Positions 30,094-39,524 are shown, counted from the stretch's first letter. The stretch: DNA of 64,000 bases from Chitinimonas arctica (GCF_007431345.1 NZ_CP041730.1:1674001-1738000); one strand, 5' to 3'. Notes: generated by a model not told the origin, from the letters alone. Numbers and translations: made by a program.

Positions 30094-30160
30094 CTGGCAA
30101 CACTAGCGGCAAGGAGAGCCGGCAGTATAACAGCCGGCCCGGCACCGCCCGGGAGAAGGA

Positions 30161-30553
30161 ATGATGGGGGAAAAACCAAGCTTTTACGTCATTGATGACG
30201 ATAGCGTACTGCGCTCGCTGATCCGCGGCATCCTGTCCGATGCCGGTTTTCTTTATGCCGGTTCAGCCGTGAATGGCGAGGAGGGCTTGAAGGGCTGCCA
30301 GGACAAATCCCCGACCATCGTGCTGCTCGACATCAATCTTCCCGGCTCGGACGGCATCGACGTGCTGGCCGCGCTGCGGCGCATGCGCCGCCCCCCACGG
30401 GTCGTCATGGTCAGCGGCGAAGCGACCTTGCCGCGGGTCAAATCGGCGATGAGCCTGGGCGCCTGCGGTTTTGTCGTGAAACCCTTCACCGCCGCCAAAT
30501 TGATCACCGCCGTGGAAAACTCCCTGCGGCAGCGCGATTCGCCGATCTCGTAG
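30161..30553 (+). CDS. Single-domain response regulator (CheY-like receiver)
   Basis: 130 residues, one receiver domain only. Acid pocket DDD (12-14), phospho-acceptor Asp57 in VLLDINLPG, switch Ser in VMVSGEA and Lys in VVKPF are all intact. No output domain and no adjacent kinase, so it likely acts by protein contact; partner unknown. AGAAGGA precedes two in-frame ATGs (30161, 30164). It is divergent from mutL (67 bp apart) and convergent with amiC. Confidence 0.9.
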   Translation: MMGEKPSFYVIDDDSVLRSLIRGILSDAGFLYAGSAVNGEEGLKGCQDKSPTIVLLDINLPGSDGIDVLAALRRMRRPPRVVMVSGEATLPRVKSAMSLGACGFVVKPFTAAKLITAVENSLRQRDSPIS

Positions 30554-30563
30554 AAGCGATCGT

Positions 30564-31841
30564 CTAAACGAGCTTATTGCGCGCCAGCGGCGGGTTCTTC
30601 GCCAGGTAGCGCTTCAAGCCATTCAGCAAGGCATCGGCCATCTTGTCCTGGTAGTTTTCGTCCGCCAGCTTTTTCTCTTCTTCCGGATTGGAGATAAAGG
30701 CCGTCTCCACCAGGATGGAAGGGATATCCGGCGCCTTTAGCACGGCAAAGGCCGCCTGCTCGACCTGGCCGCGATGCAGCCGGTTGATTTCACCGATTTG
30801 CGACAGCATGGCCTTGGCCAGCTTGAGGCTGTCGTTGATGGTGGCGGTCTGGGTCAGATCCAACAGGGTTTGCGCCAGGTGCGGATCGCGCACATTCATC
30901 TTCACCCCGCCGATCAGATCCGATTCGTTCTGCGTTTGCGCGAGCCACTTGGCGGCGGTACTGGTCGCTCCGCGCTCACTCAGGGTGAAGACGGAAGAGC
31001 CGCGCGCATCGGGCTTGACGAAGGCATCCGCATGGATGGACATAAACAGGTCGGCGCCGACCTTGCGCGCCTTCACCACCCGCTGGCCCAGGGGCACGAA
31101 GTAGTCGTCGTCGCGCGTCAACACCGCCCGCATGTTCGGCTGCTTGTCGATCATGGCCTTGAGCTTCTTGCCGATGGCAAGCGTGACCGTTTTCTCATAG
31201 GTCCCGCCCTGCCCGACCGCACCGGGGTCTTCGCCGCCGTGGCCGGGATCGATGGCGACGGTCACCAGCCGGCTGATATCCAGCTTGTCGCGTTGCTCCG
31301 CCGGATCGGACGCAGGCTTGCCCGGCCCCTTCTCCGGCTTGCCGGCCGGCATGTTCTTACCGTCGTCCAGCAAGGCCAATAGCGGGTCCTCCGGCTTGGC
31401 CGGATAGAGGTCGATCACCAAGCGGTGCTGATACTCGCCGAAGGGCTCCAGGGTGAAGACCTGCGGCTTGATTTCGGCCTTCAGGTCCAATACCACCCGC
31501 ACGGTGCCGGGCTTGTAGCGGCCAGCCCGCAGTTGCTTGACGTAGGGATCCTCGCTGCCGATGCGCTGGCCGATGCTGGCCAGTTCATTGCCCCAGTCGG
31601 CGCCCTCCAGATCGACCACCAGCCGATCCGGATCGGGCACCATGAACTGGTTGAACTTCAGCGGCGCGGTCGATTCGACCGTGATACGGGTATAGGCGTG
31701 GGAAGGCCAGACGCGAACGGCCACCACCCCGCTGCCGGCGAAGGCGCGGGGGGCAATGCCAAAAAGCAGCCCCGCCACCGCGCCCTGCAGCATCAAGCGG
31801 CGGGTGGGGTCGGGGCGGAAGCGGTCAAGGTTGCGAGACAT
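30564..31841 (-). CDS. amiC: N-acetylmuramoyl-L-alanine amidase (AmiC type)
   Basis: Periplasmic zinc amidase that splits septal peptidoglycan; 425 residues. The N-terminus has a twin-arginine-like signal (RRLMLQGAVAGLLFGIAPRAFA), as in E. coli AmiC. An AMIN domain (VRVWPSHAYTRITVES..., about 40-150) targets the septum. The Amidase_3 domain begins VAIDPGHGGEDPGA; zinc ligands fall in that His, the Glu of YEKTVTLAI and MSIHADA, and the catalytic Glu in LVETAFISNPEEE. Start 31841 follows CGGAG and lies inside the 3' end of tsaE (49-bp overlap), so it depends on tsaE transcription. Confidence 0.94.
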   Translation of the reverse strand: MSRNLDRFRPDPTRRLMLQGAVAGLLFGIAPRAFAGSGVVAVRVWPSHAYTRITVESTAPLKFNQFMVPDPDRLVVDLEGADWGNELASIGQRIGSEDPYVKQLRAGRYKPGTVRVVLDLKAEIKPQVFTLEPFGEYQHRLVIDLYPAKPEDPLLALLDDGKNMPAGKPEKGPGKPASDPAEQRDKLDISRLVTVAIDPGHGGEDPGAVGQGGTYEKTVTLAIGKKLKAMIDKQPNMRAVLTRDDDYFVPLGQRVVKARKVGADLFMSIHADAFVKPDARGSSVFTLSERGATSTAAKWLAQTQNESDLIGGVKMNVRDPHLAQTLLDLTQTATINDSLKLAKAMLSQIGEINRLHRGQVEQAAFAVLKAPDIPSILVETAFISNPEEEKKLADENYQDKMADALLNGLKRYLAKNPPLARNKLV

Positions 31842-32290
31842 GCAGCTCCGTTGGGTGTGCTGGCGACGAGCCGGAAAGCGCGTCCTTGGGCTTGCGGAAG
31901 AAGATCGACGGTCCAGTCCGGTTGCGGCAGCAGATCCGCCGCCTTGTCCGGCCATTCCACCAGGCAGACGCTGGCCGGATTGAACATCTCCCGGAAACCG
32001 GCGTCCTCCCACTCAAGCTGATCAGCAAACCTATATAAATCAAAGTGATGGAAGTATAAGTTAGAAACTACGTAAGGTTCAACCAATGTATAGGTAGGGC
32101 TTTTCACCCTCCCCACGTAACCCAGGCCGCGCAATATACCGCGCGTCAGGGTGGTCTTGCCCGCTCCCAGGTCGCCCTGCAGGAAAATTACCAAACCGCC
32201 GCGCAGCGCTTGCGCGAGCACTTCGCCCATGGCCAGCGTCGCGGCTTCGTCTGGCAGGAAGGCGCTCAGGGTATGATCTTGGCTATGCAT
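31793..32290 (-). CDS. tsaE: tRNA threonylcarbamoyladenosine biosynthesis ATPase TsaE
   Basis: 165 residues; ATPase that drives the TsaB-TsaD-TsaE complex for t6A37. Motifs: QGDLGAGKTTLTRGILRGLG (Walker A), VKSPTYTLVEPY and FHHFDLYRFAD. Start 32290 (MHSQDHTLSAFLPDEAAT) gives normal length. Its start codon overlaps that of the divergent queG by 6 bp, so both promoters must lie inside the opposite gene. trmO at 10271 modifies the same t6A base. Confidence 0.94.
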   Translation of the reverse strand: MHSQDHTLSAFLPDEAATLAMGEVLAQALRGGLVIFLQGDLGAGKTTLTRGILRGLGYVGRVKSPTYTLVEPYVVSNLYFHHFDLYRFADQLEWEDAGFREMFNPASVCLVEWPDKAADLLPQPDWTVDLLPQAQGRAFRLVASTPNGAACLATLTASAPTPPAA

Positions 32291-33391
32291 GAAGTCACTC
32301 AATCCGATGCTGAACGAGACTGGGCCGCCCTGGCCGCCGATATCAAGCGCTGGGCGGCCGAGCTGGGTTTCGACGCGGCCGTGATCGGCGACGCCGACCT
32401 GGGCCCGGCGGCAGAGCAAAATCTGCAAGCCTGGCTGGCCGCCGGCAATCACGGCGAGATGGATTATATGGCGGCGCACGGCACCAAGCGCGCCCGTCCC
32501 GCCGAATTGGTACCCGGCACCCGCCGGCTGATCTCGCTGCGCATGAATTACCGACCGCCCAAGGCCCGCGATAGCGAGGCCGTACTGGCCGACGGCGAAG
32601 CTGCCTTCGTCTCGCGTTATGCACTGGGTCGCGATTATCACAAGGTGCTGCGTAATCGCCTACAGAAACTGGCAGAACGTATCGAAAAAGCAGTCGGCAC
32701 ATTCGGCTATCGCCCCTTTGTCGATTCGGCACCGGTCATGGAAGTGGAGGCCGCCGTGCGTGCCGGGCTGGGTTGGCGCGGCAAGCACAGCTTGCTATTG
32801 AACCGCGAGCACGGCTCGTTTTTCTTCCTGGGCGAGCTGTTTACCGACCTGCCACTGCCCTTGGACCCGCCCTTGCCGCAGGAACACTGCGGCCGCTGCA
32901 CCAAGTGCATCGATATCTGCCCCACCCAAGCCATCGTCGCGCCTTACCGGGTCGACGCCCGCCGCTGCGTGTCCTATCTGACCATCGAGCTGAAGGGCGC
33001 CATACCCGTCGAATTCCGTCCCTTGATCGGCAATCGCGTCTACGGCTGCGACGATTGCCAACTGGTTTGCCCGTGGAACCGTTTCGCGGTGGACGCAACG
33101 GAAAGCGATTTCGCCGTACGCAATGGCCTGGATGACGTCAGCCTGGCCGAGGTCTTCGGCTGGACCGAGGCGGAATTCATGCAAAAACTGGCCGGCACCG
33201 CCATCTACCGCATCGGCTATGAGCGCTGGCTGCGCAATATCGCCGTCGGCCTGGGCAATGCACCCGGCACCCCCGCCGTGCTGGCGGCCCTGCACGCACG
33301 GCGCGACGATCCTTCCGATCTGGTACGCGAGCATGTCGCCTGGGCATTGGCCCAACACGCGGAGCGGACACGCCCGGCACCAAACAAGTAA
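32285..33391 (+). CDS. queG: Epoxyqueuosine reductase
   Basis: Last step of queuosine synthesis in tRNA, 368 residues (E. coli 379). A cobalamin-binding N-terminal region includes LGFDAAVIGDADL and SAPVMEVEAAVRAGLGWRGKHSLL. Two [4Fe-4S] clusters are ligated by CGRCTKCIDICPT and CDDCQLVCPWN. The C-terminal HEAT-like repeat (LVREHVAWALAQHA) is present. Start 32285 is preferred; an ATG at 32273 preceded by AGGG is an alternative that would lengthen the overlap with tsaE. murI follows after 48 bp. Confidence 0.94.
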   Translation: MHEVTQSDAERDWAALAADIKRWAAELGFDAAVIGDADLGPAAEQNLQAWLAAGNHGEMDYMAAHGTKRARPAELVPGTRRLISLRMNYRPPKARDSEAVLADGEAAFVSRYALGRDYHKVLRNRLQKLAERIEKAVGTFGYRPFVDSAPVMEVEAAVRAGLGWRGKHSLLLNREHGSFFFLGELFTDLPLPLDPPLPQEHCGRCTKCIDICPTQAIVAPYRVDARRCVSYLTIELKGAIPVEFRPLIGNRVYGCDDCQLVCPWNRFAVDATESDFAVRNGLDDVSLAEVFGWTEAEFMQKLAGTAIYRIGYERWLRNIAVGLGNAPGTPAVLAALHARRDDPSDLVREHVAWALAQHAERTRPAPNK

Positions 33392-33439
33392 AATCGAATA
33401 CCCGCGACACCACGCCGCCCCTTCTCCAGAGTTCCCGCC

Positions 33440-34255
33440 ATGCCATTAGCACGCGCCTCCCGCCCCATCGGGGTTTTCGACTCCGGCATCGGTGGCCTGA
33501 CCGTCACCCGCGCGCTGATGGAACGGCTGCCTTTCGAAGATATCGTTTATTTCGGCGATACCGCGCGGGTGCCGTATGGGGTGAAATCCGTCAGCACCAT
33601 CGAGCAATTCACCCACCAGATCGTCGATTTCCTGCTGCAGCATGAGGTCAAGCTGCTGGTGATCGCCTGCAACACCATGGCCGCCGTCGCCGCCGATTCC
33701 GTACGCAGACGGGTCTCGGTACCGGTGCTGGATGTCATCGATGCCGGCGCCCGCAATGCGGTCGCCACTACCCGCAGCGGCCATATCGGCGTCATCGCCA
33801 CCCCGACCACGGTCAACTCCAATGCCTACGCCCGCGGCGTGCATGCCTTGAATCCGGAGGCGCGCGTCTATTCGCAAGCCTGTCCGCTGCTGGTGCCCCT
33901 GGTCGAGGAAGGCTGGCTTGACCACCAGGTGACCCGCTTGACCGCGCAAGAGTATCTGCGGCCGGTACTCGCCGAAAACATCGACACCCTGGTCCTGGGC
34001 TGTACCCACTACCCGCTACTGAAACCGTTGCTGGCACAGGAAGCAGGCCCCACCGTGCGGCTGGTCGATTCGGCCGTCAGCGTGGCCGAGCAAGTGGCCG
34101 GTACCCTGATCGAACTGGATCTCGCCAATCCACAGCGCGGCGAACCGAACTATCGTTACTACGTTACCGATATCCCCTTGCGCTTTCAGACCATGGGCGA
34201 GCGTTTCCTGGGCCGAAGTCTCAAGCATCTGGAGATGGTGCATTTGGGCAATTGA
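33440..34255 (+). CDS. murI: Glutamate racemase
   Basis: Supplies D-glutamate for peptidoglycan; 271 residues. Both catalytic cysteines are in place: VIACNTMAA and LVLGCTHYPLL. The FDSGIGGLTV start and YFGDTARVPYG block are diagnostic. It may share a transcript with queG. Confidence 0.96.
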   Translation: MPLARASRPIGVFDSGIGGLTVTRALMERLPFEDIVYFGDTARVPYGVKSVSTIEQFTHQIVDFLLQHEVKLLVIACNTMAAVAADSVRRRVSVPVLDVIDAGARNAVATTRSGHIGVIATPTTVNSNAYARGVHALNPEARVYSQACPLLVPLVEEGWLDHQVTRLTAQEYLRPVLAENIDTLVLGCTHYPLLKPLLAQEAGPTVRLVDSAVSVAEQVAGTLIELDLANPQRGEPNYRYYVTDIPLRFQTMGERFLGRSLKHLEMVHLGN

Positions 34256-34347
34256 CTAGCGAGCGCTTGGTTTGACGTGCCATCATTCGCCATGCGCCGC
34301 GAAGCTCGCTTTGTAATCTTTCCTAATTAAAATCCGGAGACATCACC

Positions 34348-34863
34348 ATGAAACACCTTTCCGCCCTCGGTCTCGCCTTGGCCCTCTCGCTGCTGGCGGG
34401 CTGCGCCAGCGCCCCCGTCGAGCCTGCTGCTCCAGCGAAGCTGCCAAGGCCGCCCAAGCCGGTGGAACAGCTGAAACCCGCCGAATCCGTCCGCCCCGTG
34501 CCCGCCGCCCAGCCGATCGCCCAAGCAGCAGCCACAGCATCCGCCACCCCCTTGGTGGGCCGCTGGGAAGGCAAATGGACCATCGACAGCATGGGCTACG
34601 AAGGCAAGACCGTGATCGAGATCGAGCAGCTCAACGGCGACAACGTGATCGGCAAGGCCACCATGTTCGACACCCCCTATGGCGACCTGAGCGAGCCCTT
34701 CGCGCCCGGCACCTTCAACAGCGGCAAGCTGGTGGTCAAGCACCAGAACGCCAACTACACCCTGACGCTGGGCGAAAAGGACGGCAAGCTGCGCCTGACC
34801 GGCCCCATGACCTACAACAGCGACGCCGGCAGCTATAACGGCAATATCCGCGTCAGCAAGTAA
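34348..34863 (+). CDS. Putative lipoprotein
   Basis: 171 residues. A lipoprotein signal (MKHLSALGLALALSLLAGCAS) with lipobox LAGC, Cys19, is followed by a Pro/Ala-rich spacer (20-70) and a compact beta-rich domain from VGRWEGKWTIDSMGYEGK to the end. The WEGKW pattern recalls small lipocalin-like or DUF domains, but no family can be named. Residue +2 after Cys is Ala, so outer-membrane sorting is expected. It ends at a terminator, alone. Confidence 0.8.
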   Translation: MKHLSALGLALALSLLAGCASAPVEPAAPAKLPRPPKPVEQLKPAESVRPVPAAQPIAQAAATASATPLVGRWEGKWTIDSMGYEGKTVIEIEQLNGDNVIGKATMFDTPYGDLSEPFAPGTFNSGKLVVKHQNANYTLTLGEKDGKLRLTGPMTYNSDAGSYNGNIRVSK

Positions 34864-34872
34864 TGCTGAAAG

Positions 34873-34913
34873 GCCCGTCGCCCCGGTAAAAACCGGCGCG
34901 GCGGGCTTTATTT
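34873..34913 (+). terminator. Terminator after the lipoprotein gene
   Basis: Nested hairpin: outer arms gcccgtcgc / gcggcgggc (one wobble pair) and inner ccggt / accgg, followed by TTTATTT. Starts 10 bp past the stop. Confidence 0.85.
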
Positions 34914-35033
34914 CATCGCCCCTTCGGCAAAATTACCGCACTGCCGTCCGGCCGCTTTTTTCTTGCACGCGCGTGGGCCCATAGCCGTCCGTGCTAAAAT
35001 CCCGCGCTTGTTTTGACTGGATTTTTGCCCGCG

Positions 35034-36407
35034 ATGACGCTCTCTACCCTTACCGCCCTTTCCCCGCTCGACGGCCGTTACCACAAGCAGGTCAACGCCC
35101 TGCGCGACTGCTTCAGCGAATACGCGCTGATCAAGCATCGGGTTCGCGTGGAGGTGGAGTGGCTCAAGGCACTCGCCAGCGAGCCGGGCATCATCGAAGT
35201 GCCGGCTTTTTCCGCCGCCACCATCACCGAACTGGACGAGCTGGTCAGTCAGTTCACCGAGGCGCATGCGCAAGAGGTGAAGGCGATCGAAAGCCGCACC
35301 AACCACGACGTCAAGGCCATCGAGTACTGGCTGAAGGAGCGCTTGTCGGGGAATCCCGAAATCGGCCCGGTCAGCGAATTCCTGCATTTCGCCTGCACCT
35401 CCGAAGACATCAATAACCTGTCGCACGCGCTGATGCTGAAGGCCGGCCGCGAACAGGCCATGCTGCCGCAGCTGACCGCCATCGTCGACCGGCTCAAGGC
35501 CATCGCGCAGGAATTGGCCGACAAGCCCATGATGTCGCGCACCCACGGCCAGCCCGCCACCCCGACCACCATGGGCAAGGAATTCGCCAATGTCGCCTAT
35601 CGGCTGGAACGCCAGCTCAAGCGCATCGGCGAAGTCGAACTATTGGGCAAGATCAATGGCGCGGTCGGCAACTACAACGCCCACCAGGTCGCCTACCCCG
35701 AAGTGGACTGGCCCGCTTTCGCCCAGCGCTTCGTCGAATCGCTGGGTATTGCGTTCAATCCCTACACCATCCAGATCGAACCGCACGATTACATGAGCGA
35801 GTTGTTCGACGCCTTTGCCCGCGCCAACACCATCCTTATCGATATGAACCGCGATATCTGGGGCTATATCTCGCTGGGTTTCTTCAAGCAGAAGGTCAAG
35901 GAAGGCGAAGTCGGCAGCTCGACCATGCCGCACAAGGTCAATCCCATCGACTTCGAGAATTCCGAAGGCAATCTGGGCATGGCCAACGCCATGCTGACCC
36001 ATCTCAGCCAGAAGCTACCGATCTCGCGCTGGCAGCGCGACCTGACCGACTCGACCGTGCTGCGCAATATGGGCGTCGCCTTGGGCTACACCCTGCTTGG
36101 CTATGCCTCGGCCATCAAGGGCCTGGACAAGCTGCAGGCCAATCCGGACGCCATGGCGCGTGACCTGGATGCCAATTGGGAAGTGCTGGCCGAGCCAATC
36201 CAGACCGTGATGCGCCGCTACGCCGTGCCGAACGCCTACGAGCAGTTGAAGGACCTTACCCGCGGCAAGGCAGGCATCAACCGCGACACCCTGCACGCCT
36301 TCATCAAGACCCTGGCTATACCCGATGAAGAGAAAAACCGGCTGCTGCAACTCACTCCGGCCGGCTATATTGGCTACGCCACGGAACTGGCGAAGCAAAT
36401 CAACTGA
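35034..36407 (+). CDS. purB: Adenylosuccinate lyase
   Basis: Acts twice in purine synthesis (SAICAR and adenylosuccinate cleavage); 457 residues (E. coli 456). Signature loop SSTMPHKVNPIDFENSEGN with the catalytic Ser is intact, plus TSEDINNLSHALML and RTHGQPATPTTMGKE. ATG at 35034 (MTLSTLTALSPLDGRYH) matches the family N-terminus. Own transcription unit. Confidence 0.97.
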   Translation: MTLSTLTALSPLDGRYHKQVNALRDCFSEYALIKHRVRVEVEWLKALASEPGIIEVPAFSAATITELDELVSQFTEAHAQEVKAIESRTNHDVKAIEYWLKERLSGNPEIGPVSEFLHFACTSEDINNLSHALMLKAGREQAMLPQLTAIVDRLKAIAQELADKPMMSRTHGQPATPTTMGKEFANVAYRLERQLKRIGEVELLGKINGAVGNYNAHQVAYPEVDWPAFAQRFVESLGIAFNPYTIQIEPHDYMSELFDAFARANTILIDMNRDIWGYISLGFFKQKVKEGEVGSSTMPHKVNPIDFENSEGNLGMANAMLTHLSQKLPISRWQRDLTDSTVLRNMGVALGYTLLGYASAIKGLDKLQANPDAMARDLDANWEVLAEPIQTVMRRYAVPNAYEQLKDLTRGKAGINRDTLHAFIKTLAIPDEEKNRLLQLTPAGYIGYATELAKQIN

Positions 36408-36495
36408 GCCACGCACGGCGCCGCGGCGGTCTTTCGGCTGCCGTGGCGCCCTGCCGGCCATACATACGCAAACTGCACTTCAAGGAGCATCACGC

Positions 36496-37110
36496 ATGAG
36501 ATCCTCGTTACTGGCATTGGGTTTGATGGCCGCGGCATTTTCCGCCTCCGCGCAGGCCGATCTGAATTACTCGTTCGATACCGATGCGCAAGGCTGGACC
36601 GCCACCGATGGTGTACTCAGCCATGTCGCCAGCGGCGGTAATAGCGGTGGTTTTCTGTCCATCCATGATGGCAACGATGCCAGCATGCTGGCCATCGCGC
36701 CCGGCTCCGCGCTGGGCAGCTGGTCCAGCTACCTGGGCGGCACGCTCTCCTTTGACGGCCTCAACCTCAGCGCCGAATCGGCCGACTGGGACGGGTTCGG
36801 CGAAGTGACCATCTTCGGCAGCGCCGGCTCGGTCACGCTCAAGGTCGCACCGCCCGCCTCGCCCTCCCAGGATGGCCAATGGCATCGCTATTCCGCCCTA
36901 CTCTCGCCGACCCTGTGGGGCAGCAATCTGGCAGCGGTATTGAACAATGTCACCGGCGTCACCATCCAGACCGAATTCCATAACGGCGTCTCCGAAACGG
37001 CCGGTCTCGATAATTTCAAGGTAGCTGCGGTACCAGAACCTGAAACCTATGCCCTGTTGCTGGCCGGCCTGGGCCTGGTCGGTTTGGCTGCCCGCCGCCG
37101 TCGCGGTTAA
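36496..37110 (+). CDS. PEP-CTERM sorting-domain protein
   Basis: 204 residues. Signal peptide (MRSSLLALGLMAAAFSASAQA), a central beta-sandwich of laminin-G/carbohydrate-binding look (LNYSFDTDAQGWTATDGV, LGGTLSFDGLNL, TIQTEFHNG), then the C-terminal sorting signal VPEPETYALLLAGLGLVGLAARRRR. PEP-CTERM tails are cut by an exosortase (EpsH/XrtA type) and mark proteins for export tied to exopolysaccharide. No exosortase gene lies in the window. AAGGAG is upstream of the start. Confidence 0.9.
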   Translation: MRSSLLALGLMAAAFSASAQADLNYSFDTDAQGWTATDGVLSHVASGGNSGGFLSIHDGNDASMLAIAPGSALGSWSSYLGGTLSFDGLNLSAESADWDGFGEVTIFGSAGSVTLKVAPPASPSQDGQWHRYSALLSPTLWGSNLAAVLNNVTGVTIQTEFHNGVSETAGLDNFKVAAVPEPETYALLLAGLGLVGLAARRRRG

Positions 37111-37197
37111 GATCGCATCCATGTGCCGGTGCGGTACTGTCCGCCCGGCACCCGCTTTTCCACCCCGCAATCCGTACATCACAAGGTCTGTCACCCC

Positions 37198-38694
37198 GTG
37201 AAGCAAAAGCCCCTACTCATTGCCCTCGCCGCCATTGGCAGCGCCGCGCTTGCCTACACCGGCGCCAGCTGGTGGGCCGGCAAGCAAGCCGAGATCACCC
37301 TGGCCAAGCAACATCAACTGGTGGCCGACCTGCCCTACTTCGTCGTCAAGTCGCGCCAATACACGCGCGGCATCTTCAGCTCGCAAGAGCGCACCACCAT
37401 TGCGCTCAGCCCGAACCTGATCAAGCCCTACCATATCCTGATGCTGGAAGGCCTGGGCAAGATCAAGCCGGAAATGACCTATACCCAGACCATCAAGCAT
37501 GGTCCGCTGCCCCTGCTGCTGTCGGGCAATTTTTCGCCCTTCAAGGCCGTGGTCACCACCGACATCGAATTCACGGCAGAAACCCAAGCTTTCCTGAAGA
37601 AATTCTTCGGCGAGCAAAAGCCGCTGCAGATCGAAAACCGCATCCGTTTCGACGACGATGGCGTCGTGCTGGTCAAGATCCCCAGCTTCAACCATGAAGA
37701 AGCCCTATCCAAGGTCAAGGCGGTCTGGCAAGGCATGGATGCCTCGATCAGCTATGGCGGCGATTTCAACAGCATCGCCATCTCCGCCGTTGCGCCCGGC
37801 CTGCACTTTGAAGCCAACGACAAGGTCACCCTGGACGTGAAGGAGCTGCGCTTCGAATCGAGCAATACCCGTGGCGCGGCCGGCATCATGCTGGGCGAAG
37901 GCAAGATGACGCTTGCTTCGGCAGCCTTTACCCAGCTCGAAAAAGACCATCCCATGGATGTAAAGATGGATGGCTTGAGCTACCAGGTCCGCACCAGCGC
38001 CGAGGGAGAGTTCATCAATTCGGGTGGCGATATCGACCTGAAGACGCTGGCCCTCAATGGCAAAAATTATGGTCCAGCCGCCCTGTCGGTCTCGGCCAAC
38101 CATCTGCACGGCCCCACCCTGTTCAAGCTGAGCAAGGCCATGGCACAGGTACAGCGCGAAGTCGCCGACCCGGCCGAGCAAGCCGGCAAGATGCTCAAGG
38201 TGTTCCGCAACGAAGGCTTGCCGCTGCTGCGCAATGATCCTTCGCTGGCCATCAAGCGGCTGTCGGTAAAACTGCCCGAAGGCGAAGTCTCGCTGCAGGC
38301 CGCCCTGTCCTTGAAGGGCTTCGAGGACAAGGATCTGGACAATCCGATCAAGCTGCTGGAAAAGCTGCAAGCCAAGGCCGACCTGAAGGTACCTAAGCAA
38401 GTTGTCGAGACCGTCGTGCTGTGGAAGGCGCGTGGCGCCATCGCCATCGACACCGAAGAAGGCGAACAGCCGGATACCGAAGAGCTGGATAACCTGGCGC
38501 GCAATCTGATGGAAAGCAATATCCGCAAGCTGACCGAGCAGAACCTGATCCGCGCCGACGGCGATATGCTGAGCAGCAGCGCCCAATGGCTGGGCGGTAG
38601 CCTGACCGTCAACGGCACCCCGATCCCGCTGCCTTGGCAGATGGGTCTACCGGCCGCGGCTGCGACAGTACCGCCAGCCGAACCTGCCAACTAA
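37198..38694 (+). CDS. DUF945 (YdgA-family) membrane-anchored protein
   Basis: 498 residues (E. coli YdgA 502). A GTG start at 37198 is chosen because it puts the hydrophobic anchor (PLLIALAAIGSAALAYTGASWWAGKQAE) right at the N-terminus, as in YdgA; frame upstream to 37123 is open but uncoding in look. The rest is periplasmic with DUF945 blocks such as SRQYTRGIFSSQERT and TIKHGPLPLLL. The role is unknown. It ends at a hairpin shared with convergent rsmD. Confidence 0.88.
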   Translation: MKQKPLLIALAAIGSAALAYTGASWWAGKQAEITLAKQHQLVADLPYFVVKSRQYTRGIFSSQERTTIALSPNLIKPYHILMLEGLGKIKPEMTYTQTIKHGPLPLLLSGNFSPFKAVVTTDIEFTAETQAFLKKFFGEQKPLQIENRIRFDDDGVVLVKIPSFNHEEALSKVKAVWQGMDASISYGGDFNSIAISAVAPGLHFEANDKVTLDVKELRFESSNTRGAAGIMLGEGKMTLASAAFTQLEKDHPMDVKMDGLSYQVRTSAEGEFINSGGDIDLKTLALNGKNYGPAALSVSANHLHGPTLFKLSKAMAQVQREVADPAEQAGKMLKVFRNEGLPLLRNDPSLAIKRLSVKLPEGEVSLQAALSLKGFEDKDLDNPIKLLEKLQAKADLKVPKQVVETVVLWKARGAIAIDTEEGEQPDTEELDNLARNLMESNIRKLTEQNLIRADGDMLSSSAQWLGGSLTVNGTPIPLPWQMGLPAAAATVPPAEPAN

Positions 38695-38711
38695 GCGACA
38701 TCGGCACTGGC

Positions 38712-38739
38712 AGCCCCCTTGACGCCTGTCAGGGGGGCT
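38712..38739. terminator. Bidirectional hairpin between the YdgA-like gene and rsmD
   Basis: 12-bp arms agcccccttgac / gtcaggggggct with one wobble pair and a 4-nt loop. Lies between convergent stops at 38694 and 38759. No T-run, so termination strength is uncertain. Confidence 0.6.
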
Positions 38740-38758
38740 ACTCAACCACCTTCTCCCG

Positions 38759-39331
38759 CTACGCTCTGGCCAACAAGCCGTACTTCACCGCTCCGGCTTT
38801 CCCTTCCCGCAGCAAAGTCCAGCCCGTCAATTCAGGCCAGTCAGCCGTCTCGATATACACCTGCGCCCCCTCCGCCAATACGCCCGGCAAAGCGGCCAGC
38901 ACACGCGGCAGCAGATCGCTGGCGAAGGGTGGGTCAAGAAACACCACGTCGAACTGCTCTCGGCATTGCGCCAACCAGCTGACCGCATCAGCCGCCACCA
39001 CATCGATGGCCGCTGCCTTCAAAAGCTGCTGGTTGTCGCGCAGCGACTGGATGGCCGGCCTGGCCTGCTCCACCATCACCACCCGCGCGGCGCCACGCGA
39101 GGCCGCTTCGAAGCCCAAGGCGCCGGAGCCGGCGAAGAGATCCAGGCAGCGCCAGCCATGCAACTCCTGGCCCAGCCAGTTGAACAGGGTTTCGCGCACC
39201 CGGTCCGGCGTGGGACGCAAGCCCTCGCCATCGGGAAAGGGTAGGATGCGGCGGCGGTATTCACCGCCGATGATGCGCAGTTGATTGCGGCCGCGCACCG
39301 GCGCGGTGGTTTTAGGAACAAGTTTCGGCAT
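38759..39331 (-). CDS. rsmD: 16S rRNA (guanine(966)-N(2))-methyltransferase
   Basis: 190 residues. Blocks: LRIIGGEYRRRILPFPDGEGLRPT, DRVRETLFNWL, DLFAGSGALGFEAASRGA (SAM site) and the catalytic FLDPPFASDLL. Start 39331 (MPKLVPKTTAPVRGRNQ) is the usual place; the frame stays open far upstream over ftsY, but that part is antisense shadow. It is divergent from ftsY, the classical rsmD / ftsYEX arrangement. Confidence 0.95.
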   Translation of the reverse strand: MPKLVPKTTAPVRGRNQLRIIGGEYRRRILPFPDGEGLRPTPDRVRETLFNWLGQELHGWRCLDLFAGSGALGFEAASRGAARVVMVEQARPAIQSLRDNQQLLKAAAIDVVAADAVSWLAQCREQFDVVFLDPPFASDLLPRVLAALPGVLAEGAQVYIETADWPELTGWTLLREGKAGAVKYGLLARA

Positions 39332-39524
39332 GGGCAGGGTCGATATCGGGCTGGCAAGTAAAGGCTCCCCCGCCGCCGATCGGCCTGTGGTGCGGCTTGC
39401 CGGACCATGCGGCATGGCCGCGAGGCCAGGCCGGCAAAGCCCAGGCTTGGGCTGGCGGGGTGGAAAGGCTAGAATCCTACCCCAACTCGTCTTATCACCC
39501 CGATTCGGAAGAAATCCCCACACG

